Source: Rhodospirillaceae bacterium (GTDB taxonomy: Bacteria; Pseudomonadota; Alphaproteobacteria; UBA8366). From it: a stretch of 64,000 bases of DNA. Positions 50,662 to 58,712 of this stretch are shown here, one piece after another. The stretch is from NCBI GenBank assembly GCA_002716125.1, contig PAZH01000010.1, positions 1 to 64,000 on the forward strand, in the 5' to 3' direction. Position 1 is the first letter of the stretch, and each line of letters starts with the position of its first letter. The notes beneath the pieces were generated by a model, which was not told where the DNA came from, did no database searches, and saw only the letters and a program-made list of their open reading frames with translations. The translations under genes and the position numbers were made by a program.

Positions 50662-50690
50662 AAATAGAATTGACAGACCGTATTTGTCAA
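50662..50690 (-). promoter_or_regulatory. leftward sigma-70-type promoter with embedded palindrome
   Basis: On the minus strand TTGACA (50690-50685) is followed after 18 bp by TATTTT, close to the sigma-70 consensus. The same TTGACA is mirrored by TGTCAA, forming TTGACA-N9-TGTCAA at 50670-50690. So the -35 box is part of a second inverted repeat, where a bound repressor would block both directions. The rightward promoter for the TetR gene is less clear. Confidence 0.5.
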
Positions 50691-50705
50691 GGTTAAGACG
50701 GACCT

Positions 50706-51356
50706 GTGATTAAGGACAAAATTAAGACATCTAAGCCGCAGGAAAAGAGCCAACGGGCCCGTAAGTCGGAAGTCACCCGGAAGCGAATTTTGGATGCGTC
50801 CGCCGAATTGTTCGGCGAGCAGGGCTATTTCGCAACGACCCTCAGACAAATCGCCAAGCGCGCGAAAATCGACGCAGGAAGCATCTACTACTACTTCGAT
50901 TCCAAAGACGAAATTCTCGACGAAGTTATGGAAATTGGCATACGCGCCGTGGCAGACGCCGTTAAAGAAGCAGTCGATGCCCTACCGGACACCACAACGA
51001 ACAGAGAAAAACTGGAGGCCGCCACCAAGGCACATCTGAACACCCTCTTGAAGTTCAACGCTTACACCTCCGCCAACATTGCCATTTTCGCGCAAGTTTC
51101 GAGCGAAGCGCAGAATCGGAACCGAAAGCTCCGGCAAGACTATGCGGCCTATTGGCATGAACTGTTCGATGCCGCGCAGAAGTCCGGAGAGATTTCGCCA
51201 ACGACCGATTTGAGCCTTGTCCGTCTTTTCCTATTGGGATCGATAAACTGGAGCATGCAGTGGTACGATCCAAAGAAGAAATCCATCGACGAACTGGCGC
51301 TGTCATTCTGTGAAATGATGTTCGATGGAATTTCAGGAGCAAATACAGAATGCTGA
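50706..51356 (+). CDS. TetR-family transcriptional regulator
   Basis: A 216-residue repressor. The N-terminal helix-turn-helix is complete: TRKRILDASAELFGEQGYF, TTLRQIAKRAKIDAGSIYYY, FDSKDEILDEV (about residues 25-75). The C-terminal ligand domain is helical with LLKFNAYTSANIAIFAQVSS and a conserved-looking MQWYDPKKKSIDELAL, as in acyl-CoA- and steroid-responsive TetR proteins. The start is GTG at 50706. It overlaps the Rieske gene by 7 bp, so it is cotranscribed with its probable target. It likely controls both directions through the palindromes at 50643-50690. Confidence 0.9.
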   Translation: MIKDKIKTSKPQEKSQRARKSEVTRKRILDASAELFGEQGYFATTLRQIAKRAKIDAGSIYYYFDSKDEILDEVMEIGIRAVADAVKEAVDALPDTTTNREKLEAATKAHLNTLLKFNAYTSANIAIFAQVSSEAQNRNRKLRQDYAAYWHELFDAAQKSGEISPTTDLSLVRLFLLGSINWSMQWYDPKKKSIDELALSFCEMMFDGISGANTEC

Positions 51357-52666
51357 CGGCAGAAGAAAACGAACGCCTCACCCGGATCGGTCCCGGCACG
51401 CCGATGGGCGGGCTCATGCGGCTTTACTGGCTGCCGTTCTACCCGGGCGGTGCACTACCGGCAGACGGGCAGCCCAAGCGCGTAAAAATTCTCGGCGAGG
51501 ATCTCGTTGCCTTTCGCGATAGCGACGGCCGTCCAGGACTGATCGCAAATGCCTGCCCGCATCGCGGCGCCCCACTGATGTTCGGACGAAATGAAGAGTG
51601 TGGTATCCGCTGTGTCTACCACGGTTGGAAATTCGACGTTGAAGGCAACATTCTGGACATGCCGGCCGAGCCCGAAGGCAGCCGGCTGAAAGAGCGTGTC
51701 AAAGCGAAAACCTATCCGTGCGTCGAACGCAATGGCGTACTCTGGACCTATATGGGCCCGGAGGATACGCCGCCGCCGCTGCCGGAGATCGAATGGAATC
51801 TTGTGCCGGAGGAAAATGTTGTCGTCACATTCCGCGTCCAAGAGTGCAACTGGCTGCAGGCGCTCGAAGGCGAAATCGACTCCGCGCATGCACCGATATT
51901 ACACTCACGAATCGACAACAAAGGATCGATTAACGATTGGATCGCAGCGAACGACCTGCGACGCACCTTTAAGATTGAGCGTCAACCGTTCGGTCTCAGT
52001 ATAGCGTCACGGCGTAAACTAGAGGACGATCGAATGTACTGGCGGGTGAACCAGTTCCTACTGCCGTTCTGGACCCTGGTACCGCCCCAATCGAAGTTTC
52101 CGGAATTGAGCGGGCACGCCTGGGTGCCGATAGACGACGAGCACACATTGTGTCTGATGTTTTCCTACACCCCGAAGGAAGAGTTCTATCCGAAAAGCCG
52201 CGTAATCTTGGAGGAAGGCTTCAAAGGGCGCGAGACCGGGCATGCCAGCCGAAGCTGCTACGAGGACAAACCGGCTTCGACCCCTTATGCCGACTTTTGG
52301 ACCAAGTTTAACCCGGAAAACGGCTACCACTTCGATTACGCCGCACAAGAGTCGACGTACTTTTCCGGCCTGCCTGGCCTCTGGGTGCAAGACGCGGCGT
52401 GCCAATCGGGCGTCATGCCGATTTACGATCGCACGATGGAAAACTTGTGCGTCAGCGACGCCGGTGTCGCGTCCGCAAGACGCCTTTTACTGGAAACGCT
52501 GGACGACTATCACAACAAACATGAACCGCCCCTAGGGGCGATCCAACCCGATACATTCATGGCTCGCGCCGTTTCGGTTACGCTGCCAAGCGACAGCGAT
52601 TGGCTGACCGCTTGCACGCCATATATGAAAGCTCAACTCGGCGCCGACTTCGGATATACACCTTGA
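51350..52666 (+). CDS. Rieske non-haem iron oxygenase, large subunit (phthalate-dioxygenase-like)
   Basis: A 438-residue ring-hydroxylating-type oxygenase. The Rieske cluster ligands are ACPHRGAPLMFG (Cys69, His71) and CGIRCVYHGWKFD (Cys88, His91). The catalytic domain has EIDSAHAPILHS, giving the two His of the mononuclear iron site. The single-component layout and the AHxxxLH spacing resemble phthalate 4,5-dioxygenase and related demethylases. A reductase component must come from elsewhere because none is adjacent. It starts within the tetR stop region, with AGGAG upstream, and is followed 26 bp later by an SDR. Confidence 0.9.
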   Translation: MLTAEENERLTRIGPGTPMGGLMRLYWLPFYPGGALPADGQPKRVKILGEDLVAFRDSDGRPGLIANACPHRGAPLMFGRNEECGIRCVYHGWKFDVEGNILDMPAEPEGSRLKERVKAKTYPCVERNGVLWTYMGPEDTPPPLPEIEWNLVPEENVVVTFRVQECNWLQALEGEIDSAHAPILHSRIDNKGSINDWIAANDLRRTFKIERQPFGLSIASRRKLEDDRMYWRVNQFLLPFWTLVPPQSKFPELSGHAWVPIDDEHTLCLMFSYTPKEEFYPKSRVILEEGFKGRETGHASRSCYEDKPASTPYADFWTKFNPENGYHFDYAAQESTYFSGLPGLWVQDAACQSGVMPIYDRTMENLCVSDAGVASARRLLLETLDDYHNKHEPPLGAIQPDTFMARAVSVTLPSDSDWLTACTPYMKAQLGADFGYTP

Positions 52667-52691
52667 ATTTAATCCTGCTTGCGAGGTTCTC

Positions 52692-53453
52692 ATGCGACTA
52701 AAAGACCGCGTTGCCATCGTGACAGGCGCCGGGAGCGGCCTCGGTGCCGGCATTGCCCGACGCTTTGCCGAAGAAGGAGCACATGTCGTTTTAGCTGACT
52801 TGAACGGCGCGAATGCCGAATCCGTCGCGGAGGAAATTCGCCAAGGTCAGGCCAAGGCTATCGCGGTTGAGATGGACGTCACAGATTATGATGCCGCAGG
52901 TGATCTCATCGCGCGCACGGTCGATGAATACGGAACGATCGACATCCTCGTAAATAGTGCGGGGACAAGCCGTCACATGACGTTTCTCAATGCGAAGCCA
53001 GAAGATTTCCAGGCCATCATGAAAGTGAACTTGGAAGGAACAATGTATTGCGGTCAACACGCGGGCCGCGTAATGGTCGAAAAGGGGTACGGGCGGATCG
53101 TCAACATCGCCTCCATCTCAGGCGAGCGCGCTGGGATCGGGCGGACCGGATACGGCGTCTCCAAATTTGCGGTCATCGGTCTTACGAAGCAAATGGCGCT
53201 TGAGCTCGGCCCCCAGGGCGTGACCGTGAATGCGGTGGGTCCCGGCCCTGTCGACACGCCATTGACACAAGTTGCACATTCCGCAGAAACCCGGCGCGCC
53301 TACCTCGATCTGATTCCGCTCGGACGTTACGGGAAAGTGGAGGAGATGGCCGATGCCGCTACATATCTCGCGGGCGAACAGGCGGCCTATGTGAACGGTC
53401 ATGTGCTTTTCGTCGACGGCGGCTTCGTTTCCGTCGGCATCCAAAAGGAATAG
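52692..53453 (+). CDS. short-chain dehydrogenase/reductase
   Basis: A 253-residue classical SDR. The cofactor site is AIVTGAGSGLGAGIARRFAE, NSAG is at the usual place (VNSAGTSRHM), VNIASISGERAG carries the catalytic Ser, and YGVSKFAVIG the Tyr-x3-Lys. GPGPVDTPLTQVAHS and the C-terminal NGHVLFVDGGFVSV finish it. It is the last rightward gene of the TetR locus, so it could oxidise a cis-dihydrodiol or alcohol made by the Rieske enzyme. A terminator-like hairpin follows 20 bp after the stop. Confidence 0.92.
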   Translation: MRLKDRVAIVTGAGSGLGAGIARRFAEEGAHVVLADLNGANAESVAEEIRQGQAKAIAVEMDVTDYDAAGDLIARTVDEYGTIDILVNSAGTSRHMTFLNAKPEDFQAIMKVNLEGTMYCGQHAGRVMVEKGYGRIVNIASISGERAGIGRTGYGVSKFAVIGLTKQMALELGPQGVTVNAVGPGPVDTPLTQVAHSAETRRAYLDLIPLGRYGKVEEMADAATYLAGEQAAYVNGHVLFVDGGFVSVGIQKE

Positions 53454-53472
53454 CAGCGCCCAAAATCATCGA

Positions 53473-53499
53473 AAGGCTCCGCCGCCTGGACGGAGCCTT
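53473..53499 (+). terminator. hairpin terminator after the SDR gene
   Basis: AAGGCTCCG and CGGAGCCTT form a perfect 9-bp stem with a 9-base loop just downstream of the SDR stop. There is only a short T-poor tail (CCTG), so it is an imperfect intrinsic terminator or a Rho-assisted one. A second small hairpin, CCCGATC-AAA-GACCGGG, follows at 53525-53541. The remaining 230 bp to the convergent PAS gene contain no convincing gene. Confidence 0.65.
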
Positions 53500-53726
53500 C
53501 CCTGTGTGGGCTTTTCTCAAGCCTCCCGATCAAAGACCGGGTGTGTGTAGCATAGCTCGAATATTTAGCCCCTTCTGTCCGGTGGAGTCATTTTTGTAGC
53601 CTCCTTTCGGATTTTCGCGATGCGCTTCGCGTGGGCCCTCGCAGTTCGCATCACCAAAATACTATACCCCAAACAAAATTCGATTCCTATCTATTCGCTC
53701 AATTCTATTTGCCGCAGAATGAACGG

Positions 53727-54257
53727 TTATGCCGGTTCGATATCGTCTCGTTGCCCCCCTAACGGTTCTGCGGACGCAATAACGACGAAGACTTGATCGA
53801 GCTGGTCTTCACGGGTCGAAACAGGAAATACACCCCGGAAAATTCGCAAGAACTCGCGGCCCGGAATAGGCACTCGCGTGTGCGAATATACCGGCTTTGC
53901 CTCTCGCCAGACTTCTTCAAATTCTCGTCGACGTGTCTCCGCCGACTCCTCTGGCAGATGATCGCCTAACTCGCAGTTCGTATAGTCAATTCCAAATAGG
54001 TCGACACACCCGGTACCACACAATCGGTATCCATAATCTGAATCGCCAAAGCGTTCGAGAATCATGAGCCAAGGGATGACTTGCGGTAAATCAGCGGGCG
54101 AAAATTCGGACCTTGGCATAGGAGAGTCTTCCTCGGATCTCGTCATCCAGTAATCCGCGAATACACGTACTGGATGCGTATCCGGCAAATCCGGTAAATC
54201 GACCCGCCGGTAAGGTTCCGCAAACTGCCATTCGATCTCAAAATCGAAATTTTCCAT
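53727..54257 (-). CDS. PAS_5-type PAS-domain protein
   Basis: About 176 residues. PVRVFADYWMTRSEEDSPMP, then LPQVIPWLMILERFGDSDYG with YRLCGTGCVDLFG and ELGDHLPEESAETRRREFEEV, and TRVPIPGREFLRIFRGVFPVS form one PAS-like domain of the kind widespread in alphaproteobacteria (PAS_5). There is no catalytic or DNA-binding domain. The Cys pair RLCGTGC may sense redox or a ligand. Three in-frame ATGs (54275, 54266, 54257) compete for the start; 54257 is an arbitrary but reasonable choice. Its promoter lies in the AT-rich region near 54290. Confidence 0.75.
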   Translation of the reverse strand: MENFDFEIEWQFAEPYRRVDLPDLPDTHPVRVFADYWMTRSEEDSPMPRSEFSPADLPQVIPWLMILERFGDSDYGYRLCGTGCVDLFGIDYTNCELGDHLPEESAETRRREFEEVWREAKPVYSHTRVPIPGREFLRIFRGVFPVSTREDQLDQVFVVIASAEPLGGQRDDIEPA

Positions 54258-54537
54258 CGGCGTCATTATTCTCATCGAATTTCGAAATTAGAAATACAAT
54301 ATAATGTATACATAAGTTAAATGATACAACTTTAACGTGGCTACTTGCATGCGATCTGCGATACCACGACAAGTAGGATCGAACCGCACCGGTCCGACTG
54401 TAAGCCTGTTTTCGTGCTGCACGCGCATGCCGATGAGCGCTCAGAACTTTCCAATTCCATAACAAGCCATGTTTGCCGTGAGGTACTATGTGCGCCAGAT
54501 TAGTGGTTGCGGACACCTTTAGAGGGTCAAAATCGAA

Positions 54538-55389
54538 ATGCCAAAGAAACTGACGGCAGCGCAAATCGAATCCTACCATCAGGACGGATTCTGCTTTCCC
54601 ATTGAAGGTATCGGTCAAGATCATGCAGCGCGAGCCCGCGCCGATCTCGAAAAATATGAGCGTGATCTCGGCGCACCGCTGACGGCCGCCGGCCGCGAAG
54701 AACGATATAAACTGCACGTCCGCCTACCATGGGCATGTGACTTAGTCCGCGACCCGGCCGTCCTCGACGCTGTCGAAGACATCATCGGACCAGATATCCT
54801 CGTCTGGACCAGCACCTTTTTCATCAAAGAACCCAATACCACCGCGATTACGATGTGGCATCAGGACGCGACATATTTCGGCTTGAGACCGCATCATCAT
54901 ATAACGGCTTGGATTGCGCTCAGCGAGGCCTCCGAGACGGCTGGCTGTATGGAATTTGTGCCGGAAGGCGGTGCCGCTCGCCTCTATCAACACAAGGCCA
55001 ACGCAGACCCGAATAGCATCAACGGCGGCGGTCAAACGATTGCGGAGCGTTTTGACAAAGGCAATACCGTTCGCGGGATGTTGAAAATGGGTGAGTTCTC
55101 ATTGCATCACACACTTTGCATTCACAGCTCTCCGCCGAACAACAGCGACGACCGCCGGATCGGATACGGCATCAGCTATGTTCCGGCGTCCGTCCGGCAC
55201 ATCGGTAGCACGCCGCAACGCGCCATGTTGGTACGGGGCGAAGACAAACATGGAAACTTCATCCATGAGCCTTTCCCAACTGGCGACGACGCACACGACG
55301 CCGACGAACTCTCAAAGAGTCGCGCCAGTTACAATTTCGGCTATGCCGAGCAAATCGAATGGCACGCCGCCGGACGATGGGAGGCCTAA
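54538..55389 (+). CDS. phytanoyl-CoA dioxygenase (PhyH) family protein
   Basis: A 283-residue Fe(II)/2-oxoglutarate-dependent oxygenase. The HxD pair is in MWHQDATYFGLRPHHHITAW, the distal His is probably in LHHTLCIHSSPPNNS, and an Arg follows in DDRRIGYGISYVP. PGxG-like TAGCMEFVPEGG lies between. These proteins hydroxylate acyl chains, ectoine, phosphonates or other small molecules. The start has GAGGG upstream. Nothing adjacent names the substrate. The hypothetical gene at 55402 is convergent, 12 bp away. Confidence 0.87.
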   Translation: MPKKLTAAQIESYHQDGFCFPIEGIGQDHAARARADLEKYERDLGAPLTAAGREERYKLHVRLPWACDLVRDPAVLDAVEDIIGPDILVWTSTFFIKEPNTTAITMWHQDATYFGLRPHHHITAWIALSEASETAGCMEFVPEGGAARLYQHKANADPNSINGGGQTIAERFDKGNTVRGMLKMGEFSLHHTLCIHSSPPNNSDDRRIGYGISYVPASVRHIGSTPQRAMLVRGEDKHGNFIHEPFPTGDDAHDADELSKSRASYNFGYAEQIEWHAAGRWEA

Positions 55390-55401
55390 GTTCTCGCCAG
55401 A

Positions 55402-55665
55402 TTAAATGTCGTCGAAAACATGCGCTAACGCGCTGCGGGCCAATTCGCCGCAATCGTCTTCTTCGATCGGGCATACGAATACATAGCGATTTCCTTGGCG
55501 TATATGCTGTTCTTGATAACTCTCGACGCTCGCATAGAAGTTCAGAGCATCTGCCATCACTTTCATTTTTTCTGCGGTTTGGGATCGGTTTAGGGTGCCG
55601 GCCCCAACAGCTCCAATAAGGCGGTCTAATTCTGAGACCGGCCCTAATTGTTCGGCTTTACCCAT
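55402..55665 (-). CDS. hypothetical protein (87 residues)
   Basis: A small acidic soluble protein, not recognised. A likely helix (LDRLIGAVGAGTLNRSQTAE) is followed by KMKVMADALNFYASVES and a beta-rich, Cys-containing end (YVFVCPIEEDDCGELARSA). A GGAGGG ribosome site sits 8 bp before the ATG at 55665, which makes translation credible despite the size. It stands alone between the PhyH gene and the DUF1244 gene. The 167 bp upstream are AT-rich and probably hold its promoter. Confidence 0.65.
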   Translation of the reverse strand: MGKAEQLGPVSELDRLIGAVGAGTLNRSQTAEKMKVMADALNFYASVESYQEQHIRQGNRYVFVCPIEEDDCGELARSALAHVFDDI

Positions 55666-55832
55666 TTAAATTCCCTCCATCCTTTCACCTATGTGTACAA
55701 GCCACTTTCGCGGCGAAGGCTCCAAAGAGGGACGCAGCTTACGCAATACGCCTCTGATTGGATGTGACTATTGCCACAACCAATTAAGGCATTTTTAAGG
55801 GTTTTATGTCTTTGAAGGTGTCTGACCGAACC

Positions 55833-56141
55833 TTAGTGGTCTGGATTTGCTTCTTTAAACTTCGCGACTTGCTCTGCCGAAGCTTCCTTCTGATGCTTCG
55901 ATTTCCAATCGCTATAGGGCATCCCATATACAATTTCGCGCGCTTCTTCGTAGTCTAATTCCAAGCCCTTATCATTGGCCGCCGCGGTATACCACTTGGA
56001 GAGACAGTTGCGGCAAAACCCCGCTAAATTCATGAGGTCGATGTTCTGAACATCGGTCCGCTCGCGAAGATGATCTACCAAGGTGCGGAACGCCGCTGCT
56101 TCTAGTTCGGTCTGGGTTTGCTGATCGAACTCTTTCGTCAT
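55833..56141 (-). CDS. DUF1244 domain protein
   Basis: A 102-residue helical protein. IDLMNLAGFCRNCLSKWYTA (about 42-61) and EEAREIVYGMPYSDWKSKHQ (65-84) match DUF1244, found in alpha- and gammaproteobacteria. The FCRNC pair of Cys is the family's hallmark and may bind metal or haem. The biochemical function is unknown. Length is typical of the family. A GGGGAAAGATC ribosome site precedes the ATG at 56141. It is downstream of the TauD-type gene on the same strand with 80 bp between. Confidence 0.88.
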   Translation of the reverse strand: MTKEFDQQTQTELEAAAFRTLVDHLRERTDVQNIDLMNLAGFCRNCLSKWYTAAANDKGLELDYEEAREIVYGMPYSDWKSKHQKEASAEQVAKFKEANPDH

Positions 56142-56221
56142 GATCTTTCCCCTAATGCCAAAAGTTGTTGCAACGATATTTGGTGATCACCGACAGATTT
56201 GGCAACGCCGAAATCGAATGT

Positions 56222-57079
56222 TCACTCAGCGGCCGGTACTCCGCTGGAAATTGTGGTCCGCTGCATCAATCGCCTATGATTCATCGTATCGTAAGGCGTC
56301 GCCCTGTGGAGCACAGCCTGGTTATCCCAAATGACCACATCATTGTCGCGCCATTCATGTCGATATATCAGGTTTGGCTGGGTCGCCCTTGAAAGCAGGT
56401 CTTCCAGGAATTGGCGACCGGCCCGCTCGGTCCACCCAACGACGGTCTTGGCATGCGCACCAATCATTAGCGAGTGGCGTCCATTGTTCTTATTCGTACG
56501 AACGATATCATGGCGGGCAGCGGGAAATTTAGCGGCTTCATCGTCCGATAAAGTGAAACCAACCGTTCCACGTGAATAGACAAAATCATGTTCGATCACG
56601 AGCGTGGCAAATTCGGCTTTTTCTTCTTCCGATAGAGAATCGTAGAGCACACGTGTCGACGCGAATTCCGTCGCACCGCCGGCCGGTGGAATTTCACGGG
56701 CCGACAGAACCGAACAAAGCGACGGCACAGCTTTGAACGTGCTGTCCGAATGCCAGAGCATGTTCGCTTTTTGGTAAAACATTCGCCGATCGTCTGCAGG
56801 AATGGTCTCGCCGGTTCTAATATCGAGGTTCGATTGGCGGGCAAACGGCGTACCCGATCCTGGATTTAAAGCGCGCGTCCCTTCGAGGATACCGAATCGT
56901 TCGCTGAAAACGATCTGTTGTTCGTCCGTCAACGGTTGCTCCGGCAAAACGAGGACGCTGTATTCGTCGAAGGCCGCGCGAATTTCACCAAATTGCGCGT
57001 CGGTGAGTGGACGGGCGATGTCCACACCTGTCAGCTTGGCGCCGAAATGAGGCGTTAGTGGTGCGAGCGAGATAGCCAT
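56222..57079 (-). CDS. TauD/TfdA-family 2-oxoglutarate-dependent dioxygenase
   Basis: A 285-residue Fe(II)/2-oxoglutarate oxygenase. The metal HxD is in MLWHSDSTFKAVPSLC, the distal His in VVIWDNQAVLHRATPYD, and the 2-oxoglutarate-binding Arg in MQRTTISSG. The N terminus FGAKLTGVDIARPL is characteristic of TfdA/TauD. Substrates in the family include taurine, alkyl sulfates and phenoxy acids. It has no sulfonate transporter beside it, so taurine is not assumed. It is divergent from the zinc locus (202 bp between). Confidence 0.9.
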   Translation of the reverse strand: MAISLAPLTPHFGAKLTGVDIARPLTDAQFGEIRAAFDEYSVLVLPEQPLTDEQQIVFSERFGILEGTRALNPGSGTPFARQSNLDIRTGETIPADDRRMFYQKANMLWHSDSTFKAVPSLCSVLSAREIPPAGGATEFASTRVLYDSLSEEEKAEFATLVIEHDFVYSRGTVGFTLSDDEAAKFPAARHDIVRTNKNNGRHSLMIGAHAKTVVGWTERAGRQFLEDLLSRATQPNLIYRHEWRDNDVVIWDNQAVLHRATPYDTMNHRRLMQRTTISSGVPAAE

Positions 57080-57281
57080 ACTGTTCTCTCCTTACCGCGG
57101 CCGCTTGTCGCAACGTCGGGCATTTACCGGCAATCTGCCCGGCGGCTCGGTCGCTATGAATATAGAGCGTTCAGATGCCCATCACACACCTCGTTCACCT
57201 TCATGTTATGGCAACTTCCCACAAGAGGGCCGTTCGGAATAATATCCGCTGCGTGAAGATATTTTGCGAATCAAGAAAACC

Positions 57282-57950
57282 ATGCTGAAGCGTCTTATTG
57301 TCCCAATTGCCTTTGCGTTAAGCCTCGCCGCGAGCAACCTGAGCGCGGCGGACTCGCCACGCGCAATTAATTGGGAAAACTTGGCGCCGGATTTACCGGA
57401 GATTGCGGATCCGTTTACGCACCTCACGCCGGAGCAACGCCTCGACCTGTTCGCGATCTACGGTATTCGCGCGCAATCCGATCAAGGTGTCACTTCTCGC
57501 AACAGCCCGACCTATCAACTGTCTGTCGAGCTAACTGACAAGCTCACCGAGACTGGACTGGACGTTGAGGCCCTGCTCGCGGAAGCGCGCGAAGTCGAAA
57601 AGAAAATCATGGCGCAGGAAGCCCAAACGGTACCGGAGTTAGAAGGCCAACTCGTTGAGATGCCCGGTTTCGCCTTGCCGTTGGAATTCTCGGACAAAGG
57701 CGTCACCGAATTCCTTTTGGTTCCCTACCTCGGGGCCTGCATTCACACCCCTCCGCCGCCCCCCAACCAGATGGTGTTTGTCCAATTGCAAGAGCCATTC
57801 AAATTGGATGACATCTATACGCCGGTCCTAATTACGGGACGCATGAAGATCGCCGCAACGAAGAAAAAGCTATTTTTTGTGGACGGACAAGCAGACATCG
57901 ATACCGGTTACTCACTGCGCGCCACAAAGATAGAACTCGACCGGCAATAG
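57282..57950 (+). CDS. DUF3299 exported protein of the zinc-uptake locus
   Basis: A 222-residue protein with an N-terminal signal peptide (LIVPIAFALSLAASNLSAAD). The core PGFALPLEFSDKGVTEFLLV, then PYLGACIHTPPPPPNQMVFV with QLQEP is the DUF3299 signature; the Cys/His of ACIHTPPPPPNQ may bind metal. In Pseudomonas aeruginosa a DUF3299 protein is encoded with a DUF2796 protein and an ABC pair under Zur. Here it precedes the Zur box, so it may have its own weaker control or its own promoter. The ATG at 57282 is chosen because it starts the signal peptide. Confidence 0.82.
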   Translation: MLKRLIVPIAFALSLAASNLSAADSPRAINWENLAPDLPEIADPFTHLTPEQRLDLFAIYGIRAQSDQGVTSRNSPTYQLSVELTDKLTETGLDVEALLAEAREVEKKIMAQEAQTVPELEGQLVEMPGFALPLEFSDKGVTEFLLVPYLGACIHTPPPPPNQMVFVQLQEPFKLDDIYTPVLITGRMKIAATKKKLFFVDGQADIDTGYSLRATKIELDRQ

Positions 57951-58004
57951 AACAGAAAATTTGCCCGCCAGACGACCGGACGGATGCAACACACCCACCA
58001 AAAT

Positions 58005-58027
58005 GATATGTTATAACAAAACATTTC
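58005..58027. promoter_or_regulatory. Zur-type operator
   Basis: GATATGTTATAACAAAACATTTC agrees with the Zur consensus GAAATGTTATAnTATAACATTTC (from memory) at 19 of 22 informative positions, and holds the palindromic core TGTTATAACA. It ends 14 bp before the DUF2796 start codon, so Zur with zinc bound should block transcription of DUF2796 and the two ABC genes. The genes it controls are themselves zinc-binding proteins, which strengthens the call. Confidence 0.75.
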
Positions 58028-58041
58028 ATAGGAGAGTTTCT

Positions 58042-58686
58042 GTGAGCACGATCCGATATGGACTTATTGCCGTTGCATTCACTTGTATGACCATTTCACC
58101 CGCGGTCAGCGGCGAAAAGAGACACAAACACGAGCATGGATCTCACAAACATGAGCACAGTTCCCACAAGCATGACTCGCACAAACACAACAAGAAACAC
58201 AGCGGCCATAAGCATGAAAAAGGGCACGACGACCACGATCATAAGAAAGGACACGGCGCCCACGAGCACGGTGTCAGCCAACTAAACGTCGGCGTGTCTG
58301 GATCCAAGGTCGAAATCGAACTTGCCTCGCCCGGCGTCGACATTGTGGGCTTCGAACACAAACCGAGCACTGCGGAACAAAAAGAACGTGTGAAGAAAGC
58401 GCTCGCAAAGTTACGTGAACCCGGCACCTTGGTTGAACTTCCCAAAGAGGCTAAGTGCAAGAGAACGGAAGCCGAAGCACACCTTGAACAGGAATCGAAG
58501 GAACACGCCGAGTTCGAAGTGCATCTGCACTTCACGTGCGATAACCCCAGCGCGCTCGACCATATAGACATCACCGCCTTTTCGACCTTCCCCGGCATCC
58601 GAGAAATCAATGCGCAGGCGATCACACCCAATGGTCAATTCGCTGCGGAATTGACTTCGAAGCGCGACCATTTGACATTGAAGTAA
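58042..58686 (+). CDS. DUF2796 (ZrgA-like) histidine-rich zinc-binding exported protein
   Basis: A 214-residue periplasmic protein. A signal peptide ends near PAVSGEK. It is followed by a metal-binding stretch of about 50 residues with nineteen His in HKHEH/SHKH/HDHKK units. The DUF2796 domain begins GAHEHGVSQLNVGVSGSKVE and continues SPGVDIVGFEH, with the paired Cys in KEAKCKR and HFTCDNPS. In Vibrio ZrgA the family binds zinc for an ABC importer. The start is GTG at 58042, with AGGAGAG upstream; a longer frame to 57961 runs through the Zur box and is rejected. Confidence 0.85.
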   Translation: MSTIRYGLIAVAFTCMTISPAVSGEKRHKHEHGSHKHEHSSHKHDSHKHNKKHSGHKHEKGHDDHDHKKGHGAHEHGVSQLNVGVSGSKVEIELASPGVDIVGFEHKPSTAEQKERVKKALAKLREPGTLVELPKEAKCKRTEAEAHLEQESKEHAEFEVHLHFTCDNPSALDHIDITAFSTFPGIREINAQAITPNGQFAAELTSKRDHLTLK

Positions 58687-58712
58687 GAGGAACTCAACGG
58701 AGCCGAGATCAC

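Noticed and set aside
54238-54717. Minus-strand open frame overlapping the start of the PhyH gene
   Set aside because: It overlaps a convincing PhyH N terminus and the AT-rich promoter region, and shows no ribosome site or motif.
57203-57209. Second Zur site upstream of the DUF3299 gene
   Set aside because: Only the half-site ATGTTAT matches; the other half does not, so it is not called.
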